Source of the DNA: Leifsonia poae
GTDB taxonomy: Bacteria; Actinomycetota; Actinomycetes; Actinomycetales; Microbacteriaceae
Assembly (NCBI RefSeq): GCF_020009625.1
Contig: NZ_JAIHLP010000002.1
Span: 3,038,001 to 3,102,000, forward strand
Direction of reading: 5' to 3'
Length of the DNA: 64,000 bases
Shown here: positions 37,913 to 46,698 of the stretch, one piece after another
How the letters are laid out: every line of letters begins with the position of its first letter
Numbering within the stretch: the first letter of the stretch is position 1
The notes under the pieces: generated by a model
What the model saw: the letters and a program-made list of their open reading frames with translations, nothing else
The model's database searches: none
Told to the model about the DNA's origin: nothing
Program-made: the position numbers and the translations under genes

Positions 37913-39190
37913 ATGTCCCTGCCAGAAGACCGTCCTGTCTCGCACCGCTCGAAACCACGACGACGACTGCGACGCCGGATCATCCTCGGTGTTTCGAGCG
38001 GTCTCGCCGTGCTCCTCATCGTGACAGCCGGGTTCGCGATCGCCACCTATCAGGAGGTGTCCTCCGGCATCCACCGGTCCACGTTCAGCCTGCCGAGCGC
38101 CTCCGCGAAGCCTGGGGTGGCGCAGAACACCGGGGAGACGAACATCCTGGTGATGGGTCTGGACAGCCGCGTCGATCAGAACGGCAAAGCGCTGCCCGAA
38201 GTGCTCTACAACGCTCTACGGGCCGGGGACCAATCCGACGGCGGTTACAACGCGAACGTGCTGATGCTCATCCACATCCCGGCGAACGGCGGCAAAGCGG
38301 TCGGCATCTCCATCCCCCGCGATGACTACGCGGAACTCGCCGGCACCCCGGACGGCGTCAGTAAATCGAAGATCAAGGAGGCGTATGGTCTCGCGCTCGA
38401 CGAGAAGCTGCGCGAACTGAAGAACGCCGGCGGGATGAGCGACGAAGACGCCTACCAGGCCGCCCGCGCCGCCGGCCGACAGACGCAGATCGCGACCGTC
38501 TCCCAGTTTCTCGGCGGTGTGCCGATCAACCACTTCATCGAGATCACGATGGCCGCCTTCTACACGGTCGCGCAGGCGGTGCAGCCGGTCACCGTGTGCC
38601 TCAACCATCCCACCCAGGACAGGTACTCGGGGGCTGACTTCGCTGCCGGGCGCCACGAGCTGACCGCCGAGCAGGCGATGAGCTTCGTCCGGCAGCGGCG
38701 GGACACCGGGCCCACCGACCTCGAACTCACGGACTTCGACCGCACCCGGCGGCAGCAGGCGTTCATGGTGTCGCTTGCATACAAATTGAAGCAGGCGGAC
38801 ACGTTCACGAACTTCGGAACGATGCGCTCCCTGATCGACACAGCGAAGCAGTACATCGCGCTCGACCAAGACTTCGAACTGCTCAGCTTCGCGCAGCAGG
38901 CGGCCAGGCTCGCCGGGGGCAACATCAGCTTCACGACGCTGCCGATCGACCGGTTCGAGCGCATCGACGGCAAAGACGTCAACGTCGTCGACCTCGATGC
39001 GGTGCGGGCCACGGTCAAGCGGCTGCTGGAGCCGCCGGCCCCGACCACCGATCCGCCGAGCGCGCCGGCCTCGCCCGCGCCGCCGGGCACTCCGGCGTCA
39101 CCCGCGACCCCACCGGCCACGGGAGCGCCCAATGTGTACCACGATTGGAAGACCCCGCTCGAATCCGGTGCCATCCCGTGCGTGAACTGA
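37913..39190 (+). CDS. LytR-CpsA-Psr (LCP) family protein
   Basis: 425 residues from ATG 37913, with AGGAG upstream. Short basic cytoplasmic tail, one membrane helix (IILGVSSGLAVLLIVTAGFAI, about 26-46), then the LCP domain: TNILVMGLDSRV, NANVLMLIHIPANGGKAVGISIPRDDY, the conserved arginine-rich site around SFVRQRR and DFDRTRRQQAF. LCP proteins transfer lipid-linked glycopolymers to peptidoglycan outside the membrane. A Pro/Ala-rich stretch (about 375-405) precedes the end. Followed within three bases by a SEDS gene, so the pair links polymer attachment to wall synthesis. Confidence 0.92.
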   Translation: MSLPEDRPVSHRSKPRRRLRRRIILGVSSGLAVLLIVTAGFAIATYQEVSSGIHRSTFSLPSASAKPGVAQNTGETNILVMGLDSRVDQNGKALPEVLYNALRAGDQSDGGYNANVLMLIHIPANGGKAVGISIPRDDYAELAGTPDGVSKSKIKEAYGLALDEKLRELKNAGGMSDEDAYQAARAAGRQTQIATVSQFLGGVPINHFIEITMAAFYTVAQAVQPVTVCLNHPTQDRYSGADFAAGRHELTAEQAMSFVRQRRDTGPTDLELTDFDRTRRQQAFMVSLAYKLKQADTFTNFGTMRSLIDTAKQYIALDQDFELLSFAQQAARLAGGNISFTTLPIDRFERIDGKDVNVVDLDAVRATVKRLLEPPAPTTDPPSAPASPAPPGTPASPATPPATGAPNVYHDWKTPLESGAIPCVN

Positions 39191-39192
39191 GC

Positions 39193-40380
39193 ATGCGCTC
39201 GACACGGCTCTCTCTCGGCCGCGTGCTGCGCGCGGAGACGCGGGACTTCTATGTGCTCCTCGGTTTGACGCTCTTTCTGGTGATCTTCGGGCTCGTGATG
39301 GTGTTGTCGTCGTCGTCGGTCGAGTCGCACCACGACTTCGGCGACTTCTACGCCCGGTTCGCCTCGCAGGGCGGTTTCGCCGTGATCGGCGTGGTGCTGA
39401 TGCTGATCGCTTCGCGGCTTCCCGCGCGATTCTGGGAGCGCACCATCTGGGTCTTCCTCGGTGTCGCCTGCCTCTTGCAGATCATCGCGCTGACGACGCC
39501 GCTCGGCGTGAAGATCGGCGACAATACGAACTGGCTGCGCATCGGTCCGATCGCCGGCCAGCCCTCGGAGGCCATCAAACTCTGCCTCGTCGTCTGGCTC
39601 GGAATCGTGCTCGCACGCAAGCGGCACGTGCTGCACGAGTGGCGGCAGCTGGCCGTTCCGATCCTCCCGGTTGCGGGCGGGTCGATTCTCCTGGTCGTTC
39701 TCGGCGGCGATCTCGGCACGACGGTGATCATGGCGGCGTTCGTGCTCGGGGCCCTCTTCTTCGCCGGGGCGAGGCTCAAACATCTCGGTGTCGCGGTGGC
39801 GACGGTCTCGGTCGCGGCCGTGCTCATCGCCGTTTCGAGCGAGACCCGCCGTGGTCGTATCGCCGCCTTCTTCGGGGGCACCAGCGCGGTGAACCCCGAT
39901 GTCGATTGGCAGCTGAACAACGGACACTACGCGCTGGCCTCCGGTGGGGTCTTCGGCGTCGGCCTCGGCAACTCCCACTCCAAGTGGTCGTGGCTGCCGT
40001 CGGCAGACACCGACTTCATCTTCGCCATCATCGGTGAAGAGCTCGGTCTCATCGGTGCTCTTCTGGTGGTCTTGCTGTTCGGGATGCTCGCCACGGTGCT
40101 CGTGCGGATGACGATGCGCACTGGAGACCCGGCGGCGCGGGTGACCACCGCGGCGATCATGGTCTGGCTGATCGGTCAGGCATTCGTGAACATCGGGGTG
40201 GTGCTCGGGCTGATCCCGGTGCTCGGCGTGCCCCTCCCACTCGTGTCGGCGGGTGGAACGGCGCTGGTCAGCTCCCTGATCGCGGTCGGGATCGTCCTCT
40301 CGTTCACCCGCCGGTCGGGCGACGGGCGAACGCCGATGGCCGCGGGAGGGCCGCCCACATTCAGCGGCGGAAGTGCATAA
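39193..40380 (+). CDS. FtsW/RodA/SpoVE (SEDS) family protein
   Basis: 395 residues, about ten membrane helices. SEDS hallmarks: FYVLLGLTLFLVIFGLVMVLSSSSVES at the start, NWLRIGPIAGQPSEAIKLCLVVWLG (the E-x4-K region), the long extracellular loop with LGNSHSKWSWLPSADTDFIFAIIGEELG, and the ending GVPLPLVSAGGTALVSSLIAVGI. SEDS proteins polymerise glycan strands with a class B PBP. It lies outside a division cluster and beside an LCP gene, so it is probably an additional FtsW/RodA paralogue; no PBP gene is adjacent. Confidence 0.92.
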   Translation: MRSTRLSLGRVLRAETRDFYVLLGLTLFLVIFGLVMVLSSSSVESHHDFGDFYARFASQGGFAVIGVVLMLIASRLPARFWERTIWVFLGVACLLQIIALTTPLGVKIGDNTNWLRIGPIAGQPSEAIKLCLVVWLGIVLARKRHVLHEWRQLAVPILPVAGGSILLVVLGGDLGTTVIMAAFVLGALFFAGARLKHLGVAVATVSVAAVLIAVSSETRRGRIAAFFGGTSAVNPDVDWQLNNGHYALASGGVFGVGLGNSHSKWSWLPSADTDFIFAIIGEELGLIGALLVVLLFGMLATVLVRMTMRTGDPAARVTTAAIMVWLIGQAFVNIGVVLGLIPVLGVPLPLVSAGGTALVSSLIAVGIVLSFTRRSGDGRTPMAAGGPPTFSGGSA

Positions 40381-40455
40381 TCCAAGAAGCAATCACTGTT
40401 GGCGCAAATGAATCCGAGTGCCTACGATCGACGGTGACGTCTTCGATCGAAAGGC

Positions 40456-41472
40456 ATGACATTGCAGTTCAGGTATTTGGGCAACTCCGGTTTCAAGATC
40501 TCCGAGATCACCTATGGCAACTGGCTCACGCACGGCTCGCAGATCGAGAATGACATCGCCTCCTCCTGTGTTCGAGCGGCCCTGGATGCGGGGATCACGA
40601 CGTTCGACACCGCCGACGTCTACGCGAACACCGCGGCCGAGACGGTGCTCGGGGCCGCGCTGAAGGGGGAGCGTCGTCAGTCGCTCGAGATTCTCACCAA
40701 GGTCTTCGGACCGACCGGGCCGAAGGGCCACAATGACGTCGGCCTCTCCCGCAAGCACATCATGGAGTCGATCGACGGTTCGCTCTCCCGACTGCAGACG
40801 GACTACGTCGATCTGTACCAGGCGCACCGTTTCGATGTCGAGACCCCGCTCGAAGAGACCATGCAGGCTTTCGCCGACATCGTGCGACAGGGAAAGGCGC
40901 TGTACATCGGCGTCAGCGAATGGACGTCCGACCAGCTTCGTGCCGGCGCGGCCCTCGCCAAAGAACTGAACGTCCAGCTGATCTCGAACCAGCCGGAGTA
41001 CTCGGCACTGTGGCGCGTCATCGAGGCGGAGGTCGTGCCGACCTCGGTCGAGCTCGGCATCTCCCAGATCGTCTGGTCGCCGGTGGCGCAGGGCGTGCTG
41101 AGTGGCAAATACCTTCCCGGCGCCGCCCTTCCCGAGGGGAGCCGGGCGACCGACCGACGAGGTGGAGCCGACGCCGTCTCGCGCTGGCTCACCGAAGACG
41201 TCCTCACCCGGGTGCAGGAGCTGCGGCCGATCGCCGCCGAGCTCGACCTCACGCCGGCCCAGCTCGCCGTCGCCTGGGTGCTGCAGAACGACAACGTCGC
41301 GACCGCGATCATCGGTGCATCCCGCCCCGAGCAGGTGACCGAGAACGTGAAAGCGTCTGGCGTCGTCATCCCGGCCGAGCTGCTCGCCCGCATCGACGGG
41401 ATCCTCGGCGACGTCATCGAACGCGACCCCGCGCACACCGCAGAGCGCTCACCGAAGACGCGCGAGGCCTGA
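40456..41472 (+). CDS. Aldo/keto reductase (Kv-beta/YghZ-like)
   Basis: 338 residues, NADPH-dependent TIM-barrel oxidoreductase. The opening QFRYLGNSGFKISEITYGNW and ALDAGITTFDTADVYANTAAETVLG contain the catalytic Asp and Tyr; the conserved Lys is in SLEILTKVF and His in VDLYQAHRFD. The sequence family is that of voltage-gated-potassium-channel beta-subunit-like and YghZ/AKR14 reductases, which reduce small aldehydes such as methylglyoxal. Its end overlaps the convergent acetylxylan esterase gene by 24 bases. Stands alone on the plus strand. Confidence 0.92.
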   Translation: MTLQFRYLGNSGFKISEITYGNWLTHGSQIENDIASSCVRAALDAGITTFDTADVYANTAAETVLGAALKGERRQSLEILTKVFGPTGPKGHNDVGLSRKHIMESIDGSLSRLQTDYVDLYQAHRFDVETPLEETMQAFADIVRQGKALYIGVSEWTSDQLRAGAALAKELNVQLISNQPEYSALWRVIEAEVVPTSVELGISQIVWSPVAQGVLSGKYLPGAALPEGSRATDRRGGADAVSRWLTEDVLTRVQELRPIAAELDLTPAQLAVAWVLQNDNVATAIIGASRPEQVTENVKASGVVIPAELLARIDGILGDVIERDPAHTAERSPKTREA

Positions 41473-42381
41473 GCCGAAGCGTTCCCGCAGCACCGTGAGA
41501 GCCATCTGGCGGTCGGCGGTGGCACCGGCCTCGTGCCCGGCGCCCGGCCACTCGCGGAGGGTCACCGGCGCGGCGTAGGCCGAGGCGGCCGTGCGGGCGG
41601 TCTGCGGTGGGCAGATCTGGTCGTCCAGTCCCGCCGAGATCCATCCCGGCGCCGTCGCATGCCGGGCGGAGGTGACTCCGTCGACATAGGAGAGGGTGCG
41701 GGCGACCGTGTCGGCCCGATCGGGATGCTCGGCCAGGTAGTCGCGCAGGTCGGTCCAGGGCCCGCTCGTGGCGAGTCGGAGTGCCTGGGGAGCATCGGTC
41801 AGGAATGGCGCCTGCGCGAGAACAGCTATGAGGTCGGGCACGATTGCGCCGATGCCGAGCGCGATCCCCCCTCCCTGGCTGTTGCCGATCATGGCCACCC
41901 GGGTCGGGTCGACTCCGTCGAGGCTCCGGAGTACGTCGACGGCCCGTGCGGCATCGACGAAGACGCCCCGATAGTACGAACGTTCGGCGTCTGTGATCCC
42001 GTCGAGGAGGTGCCCGCTGCTGCCGCCGCCCTGGCCGTGCGTGTTCACGATGAGGTGGGCGTAGCCCGCGGCCGACCAGGTCAGGTCGTCGATCGGGCTG
42101 AGCCTGCCCGCGCCGTAGCCGTTGGCGTGGAGTACCGCGGGGAGGGGGCCGGCGCGGTGTAACGGCAGCCTCAGCCAGCCGCGCACGGGCCGTCCCCCCG
42201 AACCGCGGAAGGTGACGTCGAACACCTCGATCGCGGTCAGCCCGGTGTCGACCCTAGTGAGGTCTGTCGCCAGGGGGAAGCGTCGTGCCTCATCCATCGC
42301 CGTCGCCCAGAATGCGCGGTAGTCGGCCGGGGTCGGCAGAGGCTCGCGTCCCAGCGGGGCGACGGCAGGAGGGGACGTCAT
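41449..42381 (-). CDS. Acetylxylan esterase family protein (CE7-like)
   Basis: 310 residues, alpha/beta hydrolase. Family landmarks are DVTFRGSGGRPVRGWLRLPLHR, HANGYGAGRLSP, the nucleophile elbow VAMIGNSQGGGIALG (Ser about 168), the acid SAGLDDQICPPQTA and the histidine WPGAGHEAGA near the end. CE7 enzymes remove acetyl groups from xylo-oligosaccharides and from antibiotics such as cephalosporin C. No signal peptide, so substrates are intracellular, in line with the transporter encoded nearby. It lies 65 bases downstream of the alpha-galactosidase on the same strand. Confidence 0.88.
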   Translation of the reverse strand: MTSPPAVAPLGREPLPTPADYRAFWATAMDEARRFPLATDLTRVDTGLTAIEVFDVTFRGSGGRPVRGWLRLPLHRAGPLPAVLHANGYGAGRLSPIDDLTWSAAGYAHLIVNTHGQGGGSSGHLLDGITDAERSYYRGVFVDAARAVDVLRSLDGVDPTRVAMIGNSQGGGIALGIGAIVPDLIAVLAQAPFLTDAPQALRLATSGPWTDLRDYLAEHPDRADTVARTLSYVDGVTSARHATAPGWISAGLDDQICPPQTARTAASAYAAPVTLREWPGAGHEAGATADRQMALTVLRERFGSGLARLR

Positions 42382-42446
42382 CGAGATTCTGACTTCCTGC
42401 TACTTCTTCACGGTGTACTGGAACACGTCGTGGCCGCGCGGTTGCG

Positions 42447-44651
42447 TCAGGGCAGACGGACGAGGTCGAACAGCATCGCTTGCTGGGGGTTGAGAGTGGG
42501 CATCGGAACTCCGGCGACCGCGAGGACCGATCCGGGGATGGTCACGCCATCCGGGTGCAGCGCCTCCGCGATCCACGACGGATCGGCGCTCTGGTGGCGG
42601 CTGGCCGGGCCGAACTCGTTCCGGATGCGCACGGAATAGCGGGCATCGGCGGCGAGACCGGGGAACCGCACCCGGCCGGTCTGGCCGGGCGCCGAGGTGG
42701 TGAGGCGGGCCCAGGTGTAGAGCGCGCGGGCATCGTCGTCGGCGATGATCCCGGAGAGCACGGTGGCGTCGTCGGCGAGGTCGGCGTTGACGACCCGGCC
42801 GGTGTGGATGAGGCTGCGCAGCTCGCGATAGACCGCCCCCCACCCGGCGATGCGTTCGAGCTCGTCGTCGTCGGCCTCCTGCAGATCCCACTCGATCCCC
42901 GCGTGGGAGGTCAAGGCCACGATCAGCCGGAAGGAGAGATCTGTGCGCCGCGAGGTCGTGTGCGATCGTGCGGCGCCGAGGTGCGAGCCGATGAGTTCCG
43001 GTGGAACGAGCATCCGGGTCCAGCGTTCGATCTGGAGACGTTCCACCGGATCGTTGCAATCCGAGGCCCACACGCGATCGGTGCGGTCCAGGATGCCCAG
43101 ATCGACCCGGCCGCCGCCGCCGGAGCAGGTCTCGATCTCCAGCCGGGGGTGCCGCGCCCGAAGCGTGTCGAGCATCCGGTAGAGGGCGACCGTCTGCTCG
43201 TGCACCACGGGGTGGTCGATCCCGGCGGAACCGCTCACCGGCTCCGACAGATCGCGGTTGTGGTCCCATTTGATGTAGTCGATGCGGTACTCCTCGACGA
43301 TCGTGCTGATCTGCGCGAGGACGTGCTCGTACACCTCGACCCGGCTCAGGTCGAGGACGTACTGGTCTCGCGCGGTCGCGCCGAGCGCTTGACGCGGCCC
43401 GAGCACCCACTCCGGATGCGCGCGCGCGAGGTCGGAGTCGAGGTTGATCATCTCCGGCTCGAACCAGATGCCGAACTGCATCCCGTGGGAGCGGACGAGC
43501 TCCACCAGCGGGGAGAGCCCATCGGGCCAGACCGATCGGTCGACGAACCAGTCGCCGAGGCCTGCGTTCGCGTCGCGGCGCCCGTGGAACCACCCGTCGT
43601 CGAGCACGATGCGTTCGACTCCGACGCGGGCGGCGCGCTCGACAAGGGCGGTCAGCCGGTCGAGGTCGTGGTCGAAGTAGACCGCCTCCCACGAGTTCAG
43701 CGTCAGGAGGCGTGGGGTGGCGGGGTGGCCCGGACGCGCGCGCAGCCGACGATGCAGACGACTCGCGATCCCGTCGAGTCCGTTCGCCGACCAGATGAAA
43801 AGCGCTGTGGGTGCGGTGTAACTGTCGCCGTCGCCGAGGGTGATCTCTCCAGGGCGCAGCCCCTCTCCGACTCCGATGGTCGCTGAGAAGGGGCCCGCCC
43901 CTTCGGTGAGCCTCTCGACGAGGTACTCCGCGTCCCCGCTCCAGGCGAGGTGGGTCGCCCACGCCTCCCCCCGACCGAAAGACAGGTCTTCCGTGCCGGC
44001 GACGACGAGGAACGGGGCATCGTGGCCGGGCTTCCCGCGCCGGGCCCGGCGGACATGGCTGCCGAAGAAGATCGGCCCGCGCTGCGGGGCGCGCTCGCGG
44101 CACCACTTGCCGGTGAAGTCGAGGATCTCGACGGCACGGTCGGGCACGGGGAGGAGCACTCGCAGGGCGTCGAGTGTGTAGGGCGTGGCGGCCGTCTCGG
44201 GGGCGAGTGAGGCATCCCGGGTGACGGTGATGCCGACGGCGAGCACGCCGAACGGGTCGAGGTCGAGCGTCATCGTGGAGCGCAGGGCGGTGATCTCGTC
44301 GACCAGGTCGATCTCGATGACTCCGCCGTTCTCACCGTCTGGTCGGTGGCGGACGGCAACGGTCTCCGGTCGCGGGGTCGTCGCGGAGCCGGCGGCGTGT
44401 CCTTCTTGGGCCGGGGTGCCCGCCCATCCCTCGAACTCGGTCGGCCACAGGCTGAAGGCGCGGGGGAGATCCGGTGAGTTGTTGAGGACGGCTGGTCCGG
44501 CGGTCTCGCTCAACGCCTGCGCTGTCTCGCCGTCGAGGGGTCCGAGATCCGCTCCCCAGTGCAGCACACGCGGCACTCGCCTCGCCGTGTCGATGACGAG
44601 AGACGTCCCTGAAGCGCGCAGGGAAACGACGCCGCCGTAGTCGTCAGGCAT
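42447..44651 (-). CDS. Alpha-galactosidase (GH36)
   Basis: 734 residues. An N-terminal beta-supersandwich leads into the GH36 barrel: LTLNSWEAVYFDHDLDRLTALVERAA, IVLDDGWFHGRRD, the nucleophile Asp in YIKWDHNRD (about 464), the ETCSGGGGRVDLG motif and the acid/base Asp in VWASDCND (about 532). Cleaves terminal alpha-galactosyl residues from raffinose-type sugars or galactosides. A GAGGAG site lies eight bases ahead of ATG 44651. Divergent from the transporter/GH95 operon across a shared 116-base control region with a dyad, so both arms are probably regulated by the ROK protein. Confidence 0.93.
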   Translation of the reverse strand: MPDDYGGVVSLRASGTSLVIDTARRVPRVLHWGADLGPLDGETAQALSETAGPAVLNNSPDLPRAFSLWPTEFEGWAGTPAQEGHAAGSATTPRPETVAVRHRPDGENGGVIEIDLVDEITALRSTMTLDLDPFGVLAVGITVTRDASLAPETAATPYTLDALRVLLPVPDRAVEILDFTGKWCRERAPQRGPIFFGSHVRRARRGKPGHDAPFLVVAGTEDLSFGRGEAWATHLAWSGDAEYLVERLTEGAGPFSATIGVGEGLRPGEITLGDGDSYTAPTALFIWSANGLDGIASRLHRRLRARPGHPATPRLLTLNSWEAVYFDHDLDRLTALVERAARVGVERIVLDDGWFHGRRDANAGLGDWFVDRSVWPDGLSPLVELVRSHGMQFGIWFEPEMINLDSDLARAHPEWVLGPRQALGATARDQYVLDLSRVEVYEHVLAQISTIVEEYRIDYIKWDHNRDLSEPVSGSAGIDHPVVHEQTVALYRMLDTLRARHPRLEIETCSGGGGRVDLGILDRTDRVWASDCNDPVERLQIERWTRMLVPPELIGSHLGAARSHTTSRRTDLSFRLIVALTSHAGIEWDLQEADDDELERIAGWGAVYRELRSLIHTGRVVNADLADDATVLSGIIADDDARALYTWARLTTSAPGQTGRVRFPGLAADARYSVRIRNEFGPASRHQSADPSWIAEALHPDGVTIPGSVLAVAGVPMPTLNPQQAMLFDLVRLP

Positions 44652-44672
44652 TGAAGAGCTCCTCGTGGGTCA

Positions 44673-44695
44673 GTTACTTGACAGTGACAATTAAC
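44673..44695. promoter_or_regulatory. 23-bp dyad operator overlapping a TTGACA promoter
   Basis: GTTACTTGACAGTGACAATTAAC is nearly symmetrical: GTTA-TTG-CA mirrors TG-CAA-TAAC around base 44684, with mismatches only at the centre and two flanking pairs. It contains the -35-like TTGACA (44678-44683), with a weak TACTGT about 18 bases on. A repressor bound here could control the transporter and the divergent alpha-galactosidase together; the ROK protein is the candidate. Confidence 0.75.
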
Positions 44696-44767
44696 CATGT
44701 CTACTGTGTGTTCTGCAACCCCCGGTCGACGGAGACACGATCCGTCGGCGGCCGAGAAGGAAGACCA

Positions 44768-45733
44768 ATGACGATCTCCAACGTTCCTCCTGCTGTCCAC
44801 CCGACTGAGACCGCAGGCTCGTCACGACGGCGCACCCGTCGGCCGGCGAACACGTTCGCGCCGTCCCATCGGGGCGACGGCCGGCTCGCCTGGATCCTCA
44901 TCGCGCCGGCGATGATCGGATTCCTCGTCTTCGCCCTCTACCCGACCCTGCGCGGCATCTACCTGAGCTTCACCGACTTCCGACTGTTGAGCGCACCGAA
45001 CTGGATCGGCTTCCAGAACTTCGTCGAACTCGCCCAGGACGGCACATTCTGGCAGTCGCTCGGAATCACCGTCTACTTCGTGCTGATCGCCGTCGTCCTC
45101 ACCCTGGCGGTCTCCCTCCTCACGGCCGCCGTGCTGCACCGCGTGACGAACTCCACGGTTCTGCGCGGCCTGATCATCCTGCCGTTCCTCATCTCGGGTG
45201 TGGTCGCCGCCACCGTCTGGTCGTGGATGCTCGACGCTCAGCTCGGCATCGTGAACCAGCTCGTCCACGCTCTCGGAGGCGACGGCATCCGCTTCCTCAC
45301 CTCGCGGGAGTGGGCGATCCCGTCGCTGGCCTTCATCCAGGTGTGGAAGAACATGGGGTACACCTCGATCATCATCTTCGCCGGAATGCAGACGATCCCG
45401 CCCTCGATCTACGAGGCGGGCCGGATCGACGGGGCCAGCGAGCCGAAGATGTTCTTCCGTCTCACGCTTCCGCTGCTCCGGCCCATTCTCGCCCTGGTCG
45501 TCGTGCTCAACGTGATCGGCGCGTTCCAGGTCTTCGACATCGTCTCGGTCGCCACGAAGGGCGGGCCGGCCAACGCCTCCAACGTGCTGCAGATGTACAT
45601 CTACCAGAAGGCGTTCGGACAATTCGACTTCGGATACGCCTCTGCCATGTCGCTGGCGCTGTTCGCCATCCTCATCGTGATCACCTTCGTGCAGATGCGA
45701 CTGCTGCGCGCGAGCGAATCGGACAACGCATGA
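44768..45733 (+). CDS. CUT1 sugar ABC transporter permease (MalF type)
   Basis: 321 residues from ATG 44768 with GAAGGAAG upstream. Six membrane helices; first helix region LAWILIAPAMIGFLVFALYPTLRGIYLSF; EAA loop YEAGRIDGASEPKMFFRLTLPLLRP. It forms the channel with the MalG-type protein encoded next. First gene of the operon that also carries GH95, the binding protein and probably the ROK regulator. Confidence 0.92.
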   Translation: MTISNVPPAVHPTETAGSSRRRTRRPANTFAPSHRGDGRLAWILIAPAMIGFLVFALYPTLRGIYLSFTDFRLLSAPNWIGFQNFVELAQDGTFWQSLGITVYFVLIAVVLTLAVSLLTAAVLHRVTNSTVLRGLIILPFLISGVVAATVWSWMLDAQLGIVNQLVHALGGDGIRFLTSREWAIPSLAFIQVWKNMGYTSIIIFAGMQTIPPSIYEAGRIDGASEPKMFFRLTLPLLRPILALVVVLNVIGAFQVFDIVSVATKGGPANASNVLQMYIYQKAFGQFDFGYASAMSLALFAILIVITFVQMRLLRASESDNA

Positions 45734-46698
45734 CGACCGCACCGACCACCGACGCCACGACCGCCACCATGGCCGCGGCGCCCTCCGCCTTCTCCACCAG
45801 AACGCCGAGGAAGCGCTCGCGACGACGGCTCACCGCGGGCCGCACGATCGCCTGGGTCTACCTTGCGATCATCGTCGTGGTCACGATCTTCCCGTTCTAC
45901 TGGATGCTGAGATCCTCCCTCTCGAACAATTTCGCGATGATCGCCAACCCGTCGTCGCCGTTCCCCGTCGGCTTCACCTTCGGGCCGTTCCTCCGTGTGC
46001 TCGGTCTGGAAGACTCCCACGAGGCGATCGCCCAGGGCGGTTCAGGCGCGACGGTGCAGATTCTGCACTATCTGGTCAACTCGGTCATCTATGCGACGGT
46101 CTCCACCGTGCTGATCGTGTTCTTCTCCCTCATCGCCGCCTATGCGTTCGCGCGGCTCCAGTGGCGCGGTCGGGAACTCGTGTTCTCGCTCTTCCTCGCC
46201 GCCCTGATGGTTCCAGGCATCCTCACCCTGCTGCCGAACTTCGTGCTCATCAAAGAGCTCGGACTTCTCAACACCTTCGCCGGGATGATCCTGCCCGGCG
46301 CCCTCTTCTCCGCCTTCAACATCTTCTTCCTCCGGCAGTTCATGCTGGGCCTCTCAACCGAGATCGAAGAGGCGGCGCTCATCGACGGTGCGGGGAAGCT
46401 CCGCATCCTGTTCCGGTTGACGATCCCGATGACCAGCGGGCCGATCATCACTCTTTCGATCCTCGGCTTCATCGGGGTGTGGAACGACTACTTCTGGCCG
46501 TTGCTCGTCACCTCCGACGCCAGTGTGCAGCCGTTGACACTCGGCCTCGCCGTCTTCAAGCAGTCGTCGCCGCAGACGCAGCCGGACTGGGCCGGGCTGA
46601 TGGCGGCGACCCTCGTGGCGGCGCTGCCCATGCTCATCCTGTTCATGGCCTTCGGAAAGCGGATCGTGAATTCGATCGGATTCTCGGGGCTCAAATGA
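45730..46698 (+). CDS. CUT1 sugar ABC transporter permease (MalG type)
   Basis: 322 residues; ATG 45730 overlaps the upstream stop (ATGA). About 40 residues of Thr/Arg-rich cytoplasmic tail precede six helices. EAA loop EEAALIDGAGKLRILFRLTIP; typical ending FGKRIVNSIGFSGLK. Together with the preceding permease and the binding protein at 49130 it makes a complete CUT1 importer lacking only a shared ATPase. Confidence 0.92.
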   Translation: MTTAPTTDATTATMAAAPSAFSTRTPRKRSRRRLTAGRTIAWVYLAIIVVVTIFPFYWMLRSSLSNNFAMIANPSSPFPVGFTFGPFLRVLGLEDSHEAIAQGGSGATVQILHYLVNSVIYATVSTVLIVFFSLIAAYAFARLQWRGRELVFSLFLAALMVPGILTLLPNFVLIKELGLLNTFAGMILPGALFSAFNIFFLRQFMLGLSTEIEEAALIDGAGKLRILFRLTIPMTSGPIITLSILGFIGVWNDYFWPLLVTSDASVQPLTLGLAVFKQSSPQTQPDWAGLMAATLVAALPMLILFMAFGKRIVNSIGFSGLK

